Assembly (NCBI GenBank): GCA_945643635.1 | Contig: CALZFC010000164.1 | Coordinates: 62,001 to 126,000 of the forward strand | Direction: 5' to 3' | Length of the DNA: 64,000 bases | From: Allodiplogaster sudhausi | Taxonomy: Eukaryota; Nematoda; Chromadorea; Rhabditida; Diplogasteridae | Part shown: piece after piece, positions 1 to 13,850 of the stretch | How the letters are laid out: every line of letters begins with the position of its first letter | Numbering within the stretch: position 1 is the stretch's first letter | The notes under the pieces: generated by a model | What the model was told of the DNA's origin: nothing | Seen by the model: only the letters and a program-made list of their open reading frames with translations | Database searches by the model: none | Program-made: the position numbers and the translations under genes

Positions 1-3000
1 AGGAGCCCACTGTGCTAGAATAAATCAGAATTTCAAGAACCATCGGCTGAATACATAAAGTCGGGCAAACTTTTTCAAATCGACATGGGTTATGGGGTAA
101 AGTTACTGAAATTTTGTGGAGAATACGAGTATAATACATTTCTGGTCCCTACTACTAGAATCAAGCCGGCAGGAGCCCACTGTGCTAGAATAAATCAGAA
201 TTTCAAGAACCATCGGCTGAATACATAAAGTCGGGCAAACTTTTTCAAATCGACATGGGTTATGGGGTAAAGTTACTGAAATTTTGTGGAGAATACGAGT
301 ATAATACATTTCTGGTCCCTACTACTAGAATCAAGCCGGCAGGAGCCCACTGTGCTAGAATAAATCAGAATTTCAAGAACCATCGGCTGAATACATAAAG
401 TCGGGCAAACTTTTTCAAATCGACATGGGTTATGGGGTAAAGTTACTGAAATTTTGTGGAGAATACGAGTATAATACATTTCTGGTCCCTACTACTAGAA
501 TCAAGCCGGCAGGAGCCCACTGTGCTAGAATAAATCAGAATTTCAAGAACCATCGGCTGAATACATAAAGTCGGGCAAACTTTTTCAAATCGACATGGGT
601 TATGGGGTAAAGTTACTGAAATTTTGTGGAGAATACGAGTATAATACATTTCTGGTCCCTACTACTAGAATCAAGCCGGCAGGAGCCCACTGTGCTAGAA
701 TAAATCAGAATTTCAAGAACCATCGGCTGAATACATAAAGTCGGGCAAACTTTTTCAAATCGACATGGGTTATGGGGTAAAGTTACTGAAATTTTGTGGA
801 GAATACGAGTATAATACATTTCTGGTCCCTACTACTAGAATCAAGCCGGCAGGAGCCCACTGTGCTAGAATAAATCAGAATTTCAAGAACCATCGGCTGA
901 ATACATAAAGTCGGGCAAACTTTTTCAAATCGACATGGGTTATGGGGTAAAGTTACTGAAATTTTGTGGAGAATACGAGTATAATACATTTCTGGTCCCT
1001 ACTACTAGAATCAAGCCGGCAGGAGCCCACTGTGCTAGAATAAATCAGAATTTCAAGAACCATCGGCTGAATACATAAAGTCGGGCAAACTTTTTCAAAT
1101 CGACATGGGTTATGGGGTAAAGTTACTGAAATTTTGTGGAGAATACGAGTATAATACATTTCTGGTCCCTACTACTAGAATCAAGCCGGCAGGAGCCCAC
1201 TGTGCTAGAATAAATCAGAATTTCAAGAACCATCGGCTGAATACATAAAGTCGGGCAAACTTTTTCAAATCGACATGGGTTATGGGGTAAAGTTACTGAA
1301 ATTTTGTGGAGAATACGAGTATAATACATTTCTGGTCCCTACTACTAGAATCAAGCCGGCAGGAGCCCACTGTGCTAGAATAAATCAGAATTTCAAGAAC
1401 CATCGGCTGAATACATAAAGTCGGGCAAACTTTTTCAAATCGACATGGGTTATGGGGTAAAGTTACTGAAATTTTGTGGAGAATACGAGTATAATACATT
1501 TCTGGTCCCTACTACTAGAATCAAGCCGGTACGAGCCCACTGTGCTAGAATAAATCAGAATTTCAAGAACCATCGGCTGAATACATAAAGTCGGGCAAAC
1601 TTTTTCAAATCGACATGGGTGTATGGTAAAGTTACTGAAATTTTGTGGAGAATACGAGTATAATACATTTCTGGTCCCTACTACTAGAATCAAGCCGGCA
1701 GGAGCCCACTGTGCTAGAATAAATCAGAATTTCAAGAACCATCGGCTGAATACATAAAGTCGGGCAAACTTTTTCAAATCGACATGGGTTATGGGGTAAA
1801 GTTACTGAAATTTTGTGAGAATACGAGTATAATACATTTCTGGTCCCTACTACTAGAATCAAGCCGGCAGGAGCCCACTGTGCTAGAATAAATCAGAATT
1901 TCAAGAACCATCGGCTGAATACATAAAGTCGGGCAAACTTTTTCAAATCGACATGGGTTATGGGGTAAAGTTACTGAAATTTTGTGGAGAATACGAGTAT
2001 AATACATTTCTGGTCCCTACTACTAGAATCAAGCCGGCAGGAGCCCACTGTGCTAGAATAAATCAGAATTTCAAGAACCATCGGCTGAATACATAAAGTC
2101 GGGCAAACTTTTTCAAATCGACATGGGTTATGGGGTAAAGTTACTGAAATTTTGTGGAGAATACGAGTATAATACATTTCTGGTCCCTACTACTAGAATC
2201 AAGCCGGCAGGAGCCCACTGTGCTAGAATAAATCAGAATTTCAAGAACCATCGGCTGAATACATAAAGTCGGGCAAACTTTTTCAAATCGACATGGGTTA
2301 TGGGGTAAAGTTACTGAAATTTTGTGGAGAATACGAGTATAATACATTTCTGGTCCCTACTACTAGAATCAAGCCGGCAGGAGCCCACTGTGCTAGAATA
2401 AATCAGAATTTCAAGAACCATCGGCTGAATACATAAAGTCGGGCAAACTTTTTCAAATCGACATGGGTTATGGGGTAAAGTTACTGAAATTTTGTGGAGA
2501 ATACGAGTATAATACATTTCTGGTCCCTACTACTAGAATCAAGCCGGCAGGAGCCCACTGTGCTAGAATAAATCAGAATTTCAAGAACCATCGGCTGAAT
2601 ACATAAAGTCGGGCAAACTTTTTCAAATCGACATGGGTTATGGGGTAAAGTTACTGAAATTTTGTGGAGAATACGAGTATAATACATTTCTGGTCCCTAC
2701 TACTAGAATCAAGCCGGCAGGAGCCCACTGTGCTAGAATAAATCAGAATTTCAAGAACCATCGGCTGAATACATAAAGTCGGGCAAACTTTTTCAAATCG
2801 ACATGGGTTATCTGGTAAAGTTACTGAAATTTTGTGGAGAATACGAGTATAATACATTTCTGGTCCCTACTACTAGAATCAAGCCGGTAGGAGCCCACTG
2901 TGCTAGAATAAATCAGAATTTCAAGAACCATCGGCTGAATACATAAAGTCGGGCAAACTTTTTCAAATCGACATGGGTTATGGGGTAAAGTTACTGAAAT

Positions 3001-6000
3001 TTTGTGGAGAATACGAGTATAATACATTTCTGGTCCCTACTACTAGAATCAAGCCGGCAGGAGCCCACTGTGCTAGAATAAATCAGAATTTCAAGAACCA
3101 TCGGCTGAATACATAAAGTCGGGCAAACTTTTTCAAATCGACATGGGTTATGGGGTAAAGTTACTGAAATTTTGTGGAGAATACGAGTATAATACATTTC
3201 TGGTCCCTACTACTAGAATCAAGCCGGCAGGAGCCCACTGTGCTAGAATAAATCAGAATTTCAAGAACCATCGGCTGAATACATAAAGTCGGGCAAACTT
3301 TTTCAAATCGACATGGGTTATGGGGTAAAGTTACTGAAATTTTGTGGAGAATACGAGTATAATACATTTCTGGTCCCTACTACTAGAATCAAGCCGGCAG
3401 GAGCCCACTGTGCTAGAATAAATCAGAATTTCAAGAACCATCGGCTGAATACATAAAGTCGGGCAAACTTTTTCAAATCGACATGGGTTATGGGGTAAAG
3501 TTACTGAAATTTTGTGGAGAATACGAGTATAATACATTTCTGGTCCCTACTACTAGAATCAAGCCGGCAGGAGCCCACTGTGCTAGAATAAATCAGAATT
3601 TCAAGAACCATCGGCTGAATACATAAAGTCGGGCAAACTTTTTCAAATCGACATGGGTTATGGGGTAAAGTTACTGAAATTTTGTGGAGAATACGAGTAT
3701 AATACATTTCTGGTCCCTACTACTAGAATCAAGCCGGCAGGAGCCCACTGTGCTAGAATAAATCAGAATTTCAAGAACCATCGGCTGAATACATAAAGTC
3801 GGGCAAACTTTTTCAAATCGACATGGGTTATGGTAAAGTTACTGAAATTTTGTGGAGAATACGAGTATAATAAATTTCTGGTCCCTACTACTAGAATCAA
3901 GCCGGTACGAGCCCATTGTGCTAGAATAAATCAGAATTTCAAGAACCATCGGCTGAATACATAAAGTCGGGCAAACTTTTTCAAATCGACATGGATTATG
4001 GGTAAAGTTACTGAAATTTTGTGGAGAATACGAGTATAATACATTTCTGGTCCCTACTACTAGAATCAAGCCGGCAGGAGCCCACTGTGCTAGAATAAAT
4101 CAGAATTTCAAGAACCATCGGCTGAATACATAAAGTCGGGCAAACTTTTTCAAATCGACATGGGTTATGGGGTAAAGTTACTGAAATTTTGTGGAGAATA
4201 CGAGTATAATACATTTCTGGTCCCTACTACTAGAATCAAGCCGGCAGGAGCCCACTGTGCTAGAATAAATCAGAATTTCAAGAACCATCGGCTGAATACA
4301 TAAAGTCGGGCAAACTTTTTCAAATCGACATGGGTTATGGGGTAAAGTTACTGAAATTTTGTGGAGAATACGAGTATAATACATTTCTGGTCCCTACTAC
4401 TAGAATCAAGCCGGCAGGAGCCCACTGTGCTAGAATAAATCAGAATTTCAAGAACCATCGGCTGAATACATAAAGTCGGGCAAACTTTTTCAAATCGACA
4501 TGGGTTATGGGGTAAAGTTACTGAAATTTTGTGGAGAATACGAGTATAATACATTTCTGGTCCCTACTACTAGAATCAAGCCGGCAGGAGCCCACTGTGC
4601 TAGAATAAATCAGAATTTCAAGAACCATCGGCTGAATACATAAAGTCGGGCAAACTTTTTCAAATCGACATGGGTTATGGGGTAAAGTTACTGAAATTTT
4701 GTGGAGAATACGAGTATAATACATTTCTGGTCCCTACTACTAGAATCAAGCCGGCAGGAGCCCACTGTGCTAGAATAAATCAGAATTTCAAGAACCATCG
4801 GCTGAATACATAAAGTCGGGCAAACTTTTTCAAATCGACATGGGTTATGGGGTAAAGTTACTGAAATTTTGTGGAGAATACGAGTATAATACATTTCTGG
4901 TCCCTACTACTAGAATCAAGCCGGCAGGAGCCCACTGTGCTAGAATAAATCAGAATTTCAAGAACCATCGGCTGAATACATAAAGTCGGGCAAACTTTTT
5001 CAAATCGACATGGGTTATGGGGTAAAGTTACTGAAATTTTGTGGAGAATACGAGTATAATACATTTCTGGTCCCTACTACTAGAATCAAGCCGGCAGGAG
5101 CCCACTGTGCTAGAATAAATCAGAATTTCAAGAACCATCGGCTGAATACATAAAGTCGGGCAAACTTTTTCAAATCGACATGGGTTATGGGGTAAAGTTA
5201 CTGAAATTTTGTGGAGAATACGAGTATAATACATTTCTGGTCCCTACTACTAGAATCAAGCCGGCAGGAGCCCACTGTGCTAGAATAAATCAGAATTTCA
5301 AGAACCATCGGCTGAATACATAAAGTCGGGCAAACTTTTTCAAATCGACATGGGTTATGGGGTAAAGTTACTGAAATTTTGTGGAGAATACGAGTATAAT
5401 AAATTTCTGGTCCCTACTACTAGAATCAAGCCGGCAGGAGCCCACTGTGCTAGAATAAATCAGAATTTCAAGAACCATCGGCTGAATACATAAAGTCGGG
5501 CAAACTTTTTCAAATCGACATGGATTATGGTAAAGTTACTGAAATTTTGTGGAGAATACGAGTATAATACATTTCTGGTCCCTACTACTAGAATCAAGCC
5601 GGCATGAGCCCATTGTGCTAGAATAAATCAGAATTTCAAGAACCATCGGCTGAATACATAAAGTCGGGCAAACTTTTTCAAATCGACATGGGTTATGGGG
5701 TAAAGTTACTGAAATTTTGTGAGAATACGAGTATAATACATTTCTGGTCCCTACTACTAGAATCAAGCCGGCAGGAGCCCACTGTGCTAGAATAAATCAG
5801 AATTTCAAGAACCATCGGCTGAATACATAAAGTCGGGCAAACTTTTTCAAATCGACATGGGTTATGGGGTAAAGTTACTGAAATTTTGTGGAGAATACGA
5901 GTATAATACATTTCTGGTCCCTACTACTAGAATCAAGCCGGCAGGAGCCCACTGTGCTAGAATAAATCAGAATTTCAAGAACCATCGGGAATACATAAAG

Positions 6001-9000
6001 TCGGGCAAACTTTTTCAAATCGACATGGGTTATGGGGTAAAGTTACTGAAATTTTGTGGAGAATACGAGTATAATACATTTCTGGTCCCTACTACTAGAA
6101 TCAAGCCGGGTATGAGCCCACTGTGCTAGAATAAATCAGAATTTCAAGAACCATCGGCTGAATACATAAAGTCGGGCAAACTTTTTCAAATCGACATGGG
6201 TTATGGGGTAAAGTTACTGAAATTTTGTGGAGAATACGAGTATAATAATTTCTGGTCCCTACTACTAGAATCAACCGGTACGAGCCCACTGTGCTAGAAT
6301 AAATCAGAATTTCAAGAACCATCGGCTGAATACATAAAGTCGGGCAAACTTTTTCAAATCGACATGGATTATCTGGTAAAGTTACTGAAATTTTGTGGAG
6401 AATACGAGTATAATACATTTCTGGTTCCTACTACTAGAATCAAGCCGGCAGAGCCCACTGTGCTAGAATAAATCAGAATTTCAAGAACCATCGGCTGAAT
6501 ACATAAAGTCGGGCAAACTTTTTCAAATCGACATGGGTTATGGGGTAAAGTTACTGAAATTTTTTTGAGAATACGAGTATAATACATTTCTGGTCCCTAC
6601 TACTAGAATCAAGCCGGCAGGAGCCCACTGTGCTAGAATAAATCAGAATTTCAAGAACCATCGGCTGAATACATAAAGTCGGGCAAACTTTTTCAAATCG
6701 ACATGGATTGTCTGGTAAAGTTACTGAAATTTTGTGGAGAATACGAGTATAATAAATTTCTGGTTCCTACTACTAGAATCAAGCCGGTACGAGCCCATTG
6801 TGCTAGAATAAATCAGAATTTCAAGAACCATCGGCTGAATACATAAAGTCGGGCAAACTTTTTCAAATCGACATGGATTGTCTGGTAAAGTTACTGAAAT
6901 TTTGCGGAGAATACGAGTATAATACATTTCTGGTCCCTACTACTAGAATCAAGCCGGCATGAGCCCATTGTGCTAGAATAAATCAGAATTTCAAGAACCA
7001 TCGGCTGAATACATAAAGTCGGGCAAACTTTTTCAAATCGACATGGGTTATGGGGTAAAGTTACTGAAATTTTTTTGAGAATACGAGTATAATACATTTC
7101 TGGTCCCTACTACTAGAATCAAGCCGGCAATAGCCCACTGTGCTAGAATAAATCAAATTTCAAGAACCATCGGCTGAATACATAAAGTCGGGCAAACTTT
7201 TTCAAATCGACATGGGTTATGGGGTAAAGTTACTGAAATTTTGTGGAGAATACGAGTATAATACATTTCTGGTCCCTACTACTAGAATCAAGCCGGATGA
7301 GCCCACTGTGCTAGAATAAATCAGAATTTCAAGAACCATCGGCTAAATACATAAAGTCGGGCAAACTTTTTCAAATCGACATGGGTTATGGGGTAAAGTT
7401 ACTGAAATTTTGTGGAGAATACGAGTATAATACATTTCTGGTCCCTACTACTAGAATCAAGCCGGCAGTAGCCCATTGTGCTAGAATAAATCAGAATTTC
7501 AAGAACCATCGGCTGAATACATAAAGTCGGGCAAACTTTTTCAAATCGACATGGGTTGTCTGGTAAAGTTACTGAAATTTTTTGGAGAATACGAGTATAA
7601 TACATTTCTGCTCCCTACTACTAGAATCAAGCCGGCAGGAGCCCACTGTGCTAGAATAAATCAGAATTTCAAGAACCATCGGCTGAATACATAAAGTCGG
7701 GCAAACTTTTTCAAATCGACATGGATTGTCTGGTAAAGTTACTGAAATTTTGTGGAGAATACGAGTATAATACATTTCTGTTCCTACTACTAGAATCAAG
7801 CGGTATGAGCCCATTGTGCTAGAATAAATCAGAATTTCAAGAACCATCGGCTGAATACATAAAGTCGGGCAAACTTTTTCAAATCGACATGGGTTATGGG
7901 GTAAAGTTACTGAAATTTTTTGAGAATACGAGTATAATACATTTCTGGTCCCTACTACTAGAATCAAGCCGGCAGTAGCCCACTGTGCTAGAATAAATCA
8001 GAATTTCAAGAACCATCGGCTGAATACATAAAGTCGGGCAAACTTTTTCAAATCGACATGGGTTATGGGGTAAAGTTACTGAAATTTTGTGGAGAATACG
8101 AGTATAATACATTTCTGGTCCCTACTACTAGAATCAACCGGTACGAGCCCATGTGCTAGAATAAATCAAATTTCAAGAACCATCGGCTAAATACATAAAG
8201 TCGGGCAAACTTTTTCAAATCGACATGGATTGTCTGGTAAAGTTACTGAAATTTTGCGGAGAATACGAGTATAATACATTTCTGGTTCCTACTACTAGAA
8301 TCAAGCGGGTATGAGCCCATTGTGCTAGAATAAATCAGAATTTCAAGAACCATCGGCTGAATACATAAAGTCGGGCAAACTTTTTCAAATCGACATGGGT
8401 TATGGGGTAAAGTTACTGAAATTTTTTTGAGAATACGAGTATAATACATTTCTGCTCCCTACTACTAGAATCAAGCCGGCAGGAGCCCATTGTGCTAGAA
8501 TAAATCAGAATTTCAAGAACCATCGGCTGAATACATAAAGTCGGGCAAACTTTTTCAAATCGACATGGATTGTCTGGTAAAGTTACTGAAATTTTGTGGA
8601 GAATACGAGTATAATAAATTTCTGGTCCCTACTACTAGAATCAACCGGTACGAGCCCATTGTGCTAGAATAAATCAGAATTTCAAGAACCATCGGCTGAA
8701 TACATAAAGTCGGGCAAACTTTTTCAAATCGACATGGATTGTCTGGTAAAGTTACTGAAATTTTGTGGAGAATACGAGTATAATACATTTCTGCTCCCTA
8801 CTACTAGAATCAAGCCGGCAGGAGCCCACTGTGCTAGAATAAATCAGAATTTCAAGAACCATCGGCTGAATACATAAAGTCGGGCAAACTTTTTCAAATC
8901 GACATGGATTGTCTGGTAAAGTTACTGAAATTTTGCGGAGAATACGAGTATAATACATTTCTGGTTCCTACTACTAGAATCAAGCGGGTATGAGCCCATT

Positions 9001-12000
9001 GTGCTAGAATAAATCAGAATTTCAAGAACCATCGGCTGAATACATAAAGTCGGGCAAACTTTTTCAAATCGACATGGGTTATGGGGTAAAGTTACTGAAA
9101 TTTTTTGAGAATACGAGTATAATACATTTCTGGTCCCTACTACTAGAATCAAGCCGGCAGTAGCCCACTGTGCTAGAATAAATCAGAATTTCAAGAACCA
9201 TCGGCTGAATACATAAAGTCGGGCAAACTTTTTCAAATCGACATGGGTTATGGGTAAAGTTACTGAAATTTTGTGGAGAATACGAGTATAATACATTTCT
9301 GGTCCCTACTACTAGAATCTAACCGGTACGAGCCCATTGTGCTAGAATAAATCAAAATTTCAAGAACCATCGGCTAAATACATAAAGTCGGGCAAACTTT
9401 TTCAAATCGACATGGATTGTCTGGTAAAGTTACTGAAATTTTGCGGAGAATACGAGTATAATACATTTCTGGTTTCCTACTACTAGAATCAAGCGGGTAT
9501 GAGCCCATTGTGCTAGAATAAATCAGAATTTCAAGAACCATCGGCTGAATACATAAAGTCGGGCAAACTTTTTCAAATCGACATGGGTTATGGGGTAAAG
9601 TTACTGAAATTTTTTTGAGAATACGAGTATAATACATTTCTGCTCCTACTACTAGAATCAAGCCGGCAGGAGCCCATTGTGCTAGAATAAATCAGAATTT
9701 CAAGAACCATCGGCTGAATACATAAAGTCGGGCAAACTTTTTCAAATCGACATGGATTGTCTGGTAAAGTTACTGAAATTTTGTGGAGAATACGAGTATA
9801 ATAAATTTCTGGTTCCTACTACTAGAATCTAACCGGTACGAGCCCATTGTGCTAGAATAAATCAGAATTTCAAGAACCATCGGCTGAATACATAAAGTCG
9901 GGCAAACTTTTTCAAATCGACATGGATTGTCTGGTAAAGTTACTGAAATTTTGCGGAGAATACGAGTATAATACATTTCTGGTTCCTACTACTAGAATCA
10001 AGCGGGTATGAGCCCATTGTGCTAGAATAAATCAGAATTTCAAGAACCATCGGCTGAATACATAAAGTCGGGCAAACTTTTTCAAATCGACATGGTTATG
10101 GGGTAAAGTTACTGAAATTTTTTTGAGAATACGAGTATAATACATTTCTACTCCCTACTACTAGAATCAAGCCGGCAGTAGCCCACTGTGCTAGAATAAA
10201 TCAAATTTCAAGAACCATCGGCTAAATACATAAAGTCGGGCAAACTTTTTCAAATCGACATGGGTTATGGGGTAAAGTTACTGAAATTTTGTGGAGAATA
10301 CGAGTATAATACATTTCTGGTACCTACTACTAGAATCAAGCCGGATGGAGCCCACTATGCTAGAATAAATCAAAATTTCAAGAACCATCGGCTAAATACA
10401 TAAAGTCGGGCAAACTTTTTCAAATCGACATGGGTTATGGGGTAAAGTTACTGAAATTTTGTGGAGAATACGAGTATAATACATTCCGGTCCCTACTACT
10501 AGAATCAAGCCGGCAGTAGCCTACTGTGCTAGAATAAATCAGAATTTCAAGAACCATCGGCTGAATACATAAAGTCGGGCAAACTTTTTCAAATCGACAT
10601 GGGTTATGGGGTAAAGTTACTGAAATTTTTTTGAGAATACGAGTATAATACATTTCTGCTACCTACTACTAGAATCAAGCCGGCAGGAGCCCATTGTGCT
10701 AGAATAAATCAGAATTTCAAGAACCATCGGCTGAATACATAAAGTCGGGCAAACTTTTTCAAATCGACATGGATTGTCTGGTAAAGTTACTGAAATTTTG
10801 TGGAGAATACGAGTATAATACATTTCTGGTCCCTACTACTAGAATCAAGCCGGATGGAGCCCACTGTGCTAGAATAAATCAAAATTTCAAGAACCATCGG
10901 CTAAATACATAAAGTCGGGCAAACTTTTTCAAATCGACATGGGTTATGGGGTAAAGTTACTGAAATTTTGTGGAGAATACGAGTATAATACATTCCGGTC
11001 CCTACTACTAGAATCAAGCCGGCAGTAGCCTACTGTGCTAGAATAAATCAGAATTTCAAGAACCATCGGGAATGCATAAAGTCGGGCAAACTTTTTCAAA
11101 TCGACATGGGTTATGGGGTAAAGTTACTGAAATTTTGTGGAGAATACGAGTATAATAAATTTCTGGTTCCTACTACTAGAATCTAACCGGTACGAGCCCA
11201 TTGTGCTAGAATAAATCAGAATTTCAAGAACCATCGGCTGAATACATAAAGTCGGGCAAACTTTTTCAAATCGACATGGATTGTCTGGTAAAGTTACTGA
11301 AATTTTGCGGAGAATACGAGTATAATACATTTCTGGTTCCTACTACTAGAATCAAGCGGGTATGAGCCCATTGTGCTAGAATAAATCAGAATTTCAAGAA
11401 CCATCGGGTGAATACATAAAGTCGGGCAAACTTTTTCAAATCGACATGGGTTATGGGGTAAAGTTACTGAAATTTTTTTGAGAATACGAGTATAATACAT
11501 TTCTGCTCCCTACTACTAGAATCAAGCCGGCTGGAGCCCACTGTGCTAGAATAAATCGGAATTTCAAGAACCATCGGCTGAATACATAAAGTCGGGCAAA
11601 CTTTTTCAAATCGACATGGATTGTCTGGTAAAGTTACTGAAATTTTGCGGAGAATACGAGTATAATACATTTCTGGTTCCTACTACTAGAATCAAGCGGG
11701 TATGAGCCCATTGTGCTAGAATAAATCAGAATTTCAAGAACCATCGGCTGAATACATAAAGTCGGGCAAACTTTTTCAAATCGACATGGGTTATGGGTAA
11801 AGTTACTGAAATTTTGTGGAGAATACGAGTATAATACATTCCGGTCCCTACTACTAGAATCAAGCCGGCAGTAGCCTACTGTGCTAGAATAAATCAGAAT
11901 TTCAAGAACCATCGGGAATGCATAAAGTCGGGCAAACTTTTTCAAATCGACATGGGTTATGGGGTAAAGTTACTGAAATTTTGTGGAGAATACGAGTATA

Positions 12001-12834
12001 ATAAATTTCTGGTTCCTACTACTAGAATCTAACCGGTACGAGCCCATTGTGCTAGAATAAATCAGAATTTCAAGAACCATCGGCTGAATACATAAAGTCG
12101 GGCAAACTTTTTCAAATCGACATGGATTGTCTGGTAAAGTTACTGAAATTTTGCGGAGAATACGAGTATAATACATTTCTGGTTCCTACTGCTAGAATCA
12201 AGCGGGTATGAGCCCATTGTGCTAGAATAAATCAGAATTTCAAGAACCATCGGGTGAATACATAAAGTCGGGCAAACTTTTTCAAATCGACATGGGTTAT
12301 GGGGTAAAGTTACTGAAATTTTTTTGAGAATACGAGTATAATACATTTCTGCTCCCTACTACTAGAATCAAGCCGGCTGGAGCCCACTGTGCTAGAATAA
12401 ATCGGAATTTCAAGAACCATCGGCTGAATACATAAAGTCGGGCAAACTTTTTCAAATCGACATGGATTGTCTGGTAAAGTTACTGAAATTTTGCGGAGAA
12501 TACGAGTATAATACATTTCTGGTTCCTACTGCTGGAATCAAGCGGGTATGAGCCCATTGTGCTAGAATAAATCAGAATTTCAAGAACCATCGGCTGAATA
12601 CATAAAGTCGGGCAAACTTTTTCAAATCGACATGGGTTATGGGGTAAAGTTACTGAAATTTTTTTGGGAATACGAGTATAATACATTTCTACTCCCTACT
12701 ACTAGAATCAAGCCGGCAGTAGCCTACTGTGCTAGAATAAATCAGAATTTCAAGAACCATCGGCTGAATGCATAAAGTCGGGCAAACTTTTTAAATCGAC
12801 ATAGGTAGGTTATGGGGCAAAGTTACTGAAATTT
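1..12834. repeat. 170-bp tandem satellite array, about 75 copies, left edge outside window
   Basis: A head-to-tail array of a 170-bp monomer starts at base 1 and so continues to the left. From 1 to about 5900 the copies are nearly identical, with only scattered one- to three-base changes. From about 5900 to 12834 they carry many shared variants, such as three forms around the ATGGG-TTATGGGG site, a run of 5 to 7 T in place of TTTTGTGG, and variable bases after AAGCCGG. The monomer contains two related short segments, CTAGAATCAA and CTAGAATAAA. Each copy has a 68-codon minus-strand open frame only because the monomer happens to lack stops there. 170 is not a multiple of three, so the frame shifts in every copy and it is not a gene. 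The last recognisable monomer sequence ends near 12834 inside the conserved TACTGAAATTTTG segment. Function is unknown; holocentric chromosomes in most nematodes argue against a simple point-centromere role. Confidence 0.98.
11124..12800. repeat. 846-bp higher-order repeat (five monomers) inside the satellite
   Basis: Two successive five-monomer blocks share the same ordered set of variants exactly 846 bp apart. Examples are the ATCTAACCGGTACG variant at about 11182 and 12028, the GGCTGG plus ATCGGAATTTC variant at about 11529 and 12375, and the shortened ATCGGGAATGCATAAAG form at about 11067 and 11913. The duplication is recent relative to monomer divergence in this part of the array. Confidence 0.85.
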
Positions 12835-12835
12835 T

Positions 12836-13010
12836 GAAAACAAAAGGATTGTTGAAAACAAAATATTTAGTTCAAAGCTAAAAAAATTCTCCCCATGACT
12901 GAGATGCGCAAACCGATAGATACTGCATAGCCCTACATAATCCATCAGAACCACTTGTTACCGCACCGACTACTGTAACCGGTTCACGACTACTGTAAAA
13001 GGAAGCAAAA
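12836..13010. repeat. direct repeat, copy 1
   Basis: This stretch, immediately after the satellite edge, matches 13668-13850 at moderate identity. Shared landmarks are GTTGAAAACAAAATATTTAG versus GTTAAAAGAAAATATCTAG, then GCGCAAACCGATAGATACTG, ATAGCCCTAC, and TTACCGCACC followed by ACTACTGTAACCGGTT. The satellite edge lies where copy 2 has its exon-like segment, so array growth may have cut this duplicate. Confidence 0.8.
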
Positions 13011-13319
13011 ACCCGTTACCATTGCGTAAGGAATATAAGTACAAAAGGTGATGGAACCCAAGAGCATCTTTTCTGCAAGATTCATTAGCAAAACATAATG
13101 TAGAATGGCCTGAAAGGGTACGGTAAGGTGTTAGTAGAACCCAAGAAATCTTTGCGGAGAAAAAGGAAGAAGCTTTTCTTCCCTGTTATTCCGTAGAAAA
13201 TAAGGATATCAATGGAATTCATAGTTTCCTTGGTCAGCAAATAACATTACCTTTAATTCTTCTCAAACTAATTTAGTATTAAAAGAGAAATGAGACAAAC
13301 CCGTCCAGAGAAAGTGCGT

Positions 13320-13659
13320 GGAAGACGGCCTTCTTGACTGCGGCCACATACTCCTCTTTCATCATATTGGTTCAGCTTCCGGACCTCGCTCAGGAAACCC
13401 CTGAATCCGGGCAACTAATTGATCTTTTCAATTACATCAGTGAAATTATATCCAAGTATTTCCTTTTCAAAGTTAAAGCAAGAAACAAAAGTAAAGATCA
13501 AAAAGCTGAGCAAAGAATAAAAAAATCTGGATAATTCTTCCCTTTTTCTTTAGAATAAAAAGAAAAAAAGGACGAAGAATCACGCACCTGTCCGCCCTCC
13601 TTTTCGTCGTATCCAGCAAAGATGAGTCGGAATCCGGAAACCAGCATCTCGTCGTTCTC
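13320..13659 (-). pseudogene. decayed proteasome beta-subunit-like exon fragments
   Basis: Two minus-strand segments resemble a proteasome catalytic beta subunit, probably the beta1 (caspase-like) class. The first, 13588-13659, is 24 codons bounded by a TTTTAAG acceptor and a CAG|GTGCGT donor. It encodes a stretch containing SGFRLIFAGYDEKEGGQ, the pattern seen just before the VY...GG strand in these proteins. The second, about 13320-13395, reads NMMKEEYVAAVKKAVFHALS followed by LDG, resembling the NMTKEEC...KKAV...DG helix near the C-terminus. A TGA stop precedes the second segment in frame, and the conserved stretch expected between them is absent. I therefore call it a pseudogene. Assignment is by remembered family pattern only; a divergent functional gene with unusual introns is the alternative. 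Confidence 0.4.
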
Positions 13660-13667
13660 CTTAAAAC

Positions 13668-13850
13668 AAAAAAGGGTTGTTAAAAGAAAATATCTAGTTT
13701 AAAGCGAAAATATAATGCTTCCCCTTATTAAATAGTACTTCGCAGAATCGCGCAAACCGATAGATACTGTATAGCCCTACAGAATACTTCAGAACAACGT
13801 GTTACCGCACCAACTACTGTAACCGGTTATTCACTACCATTTCTCACGCG
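13668..13850. repeat. direct repeat, copy 2
   Basis: Second member of the pair described at 12836-13010. On the minus strand it lies directly upstream of the proteasome-like exon fragment at 13588-13659 and therefore looks like former intron sequence. Confidence 0.8.

Noticed and set aside
103..12686. Repeated 68- to 132-codon minus-strand frames in the satellite
   Set aside because: They arise from one stop-poor frame of a 170-bp monomer. The monomer length is not a multiple of three, so the frame breaks at every copy, and variants do not respect codons.
1..12834. Centromere assignment of the satellite
   Set aside because: The 170-bp length invites the comparison, but no kinetochore-protein box was seen and most nematodes are holocentric; nothing in the sequence supports it.
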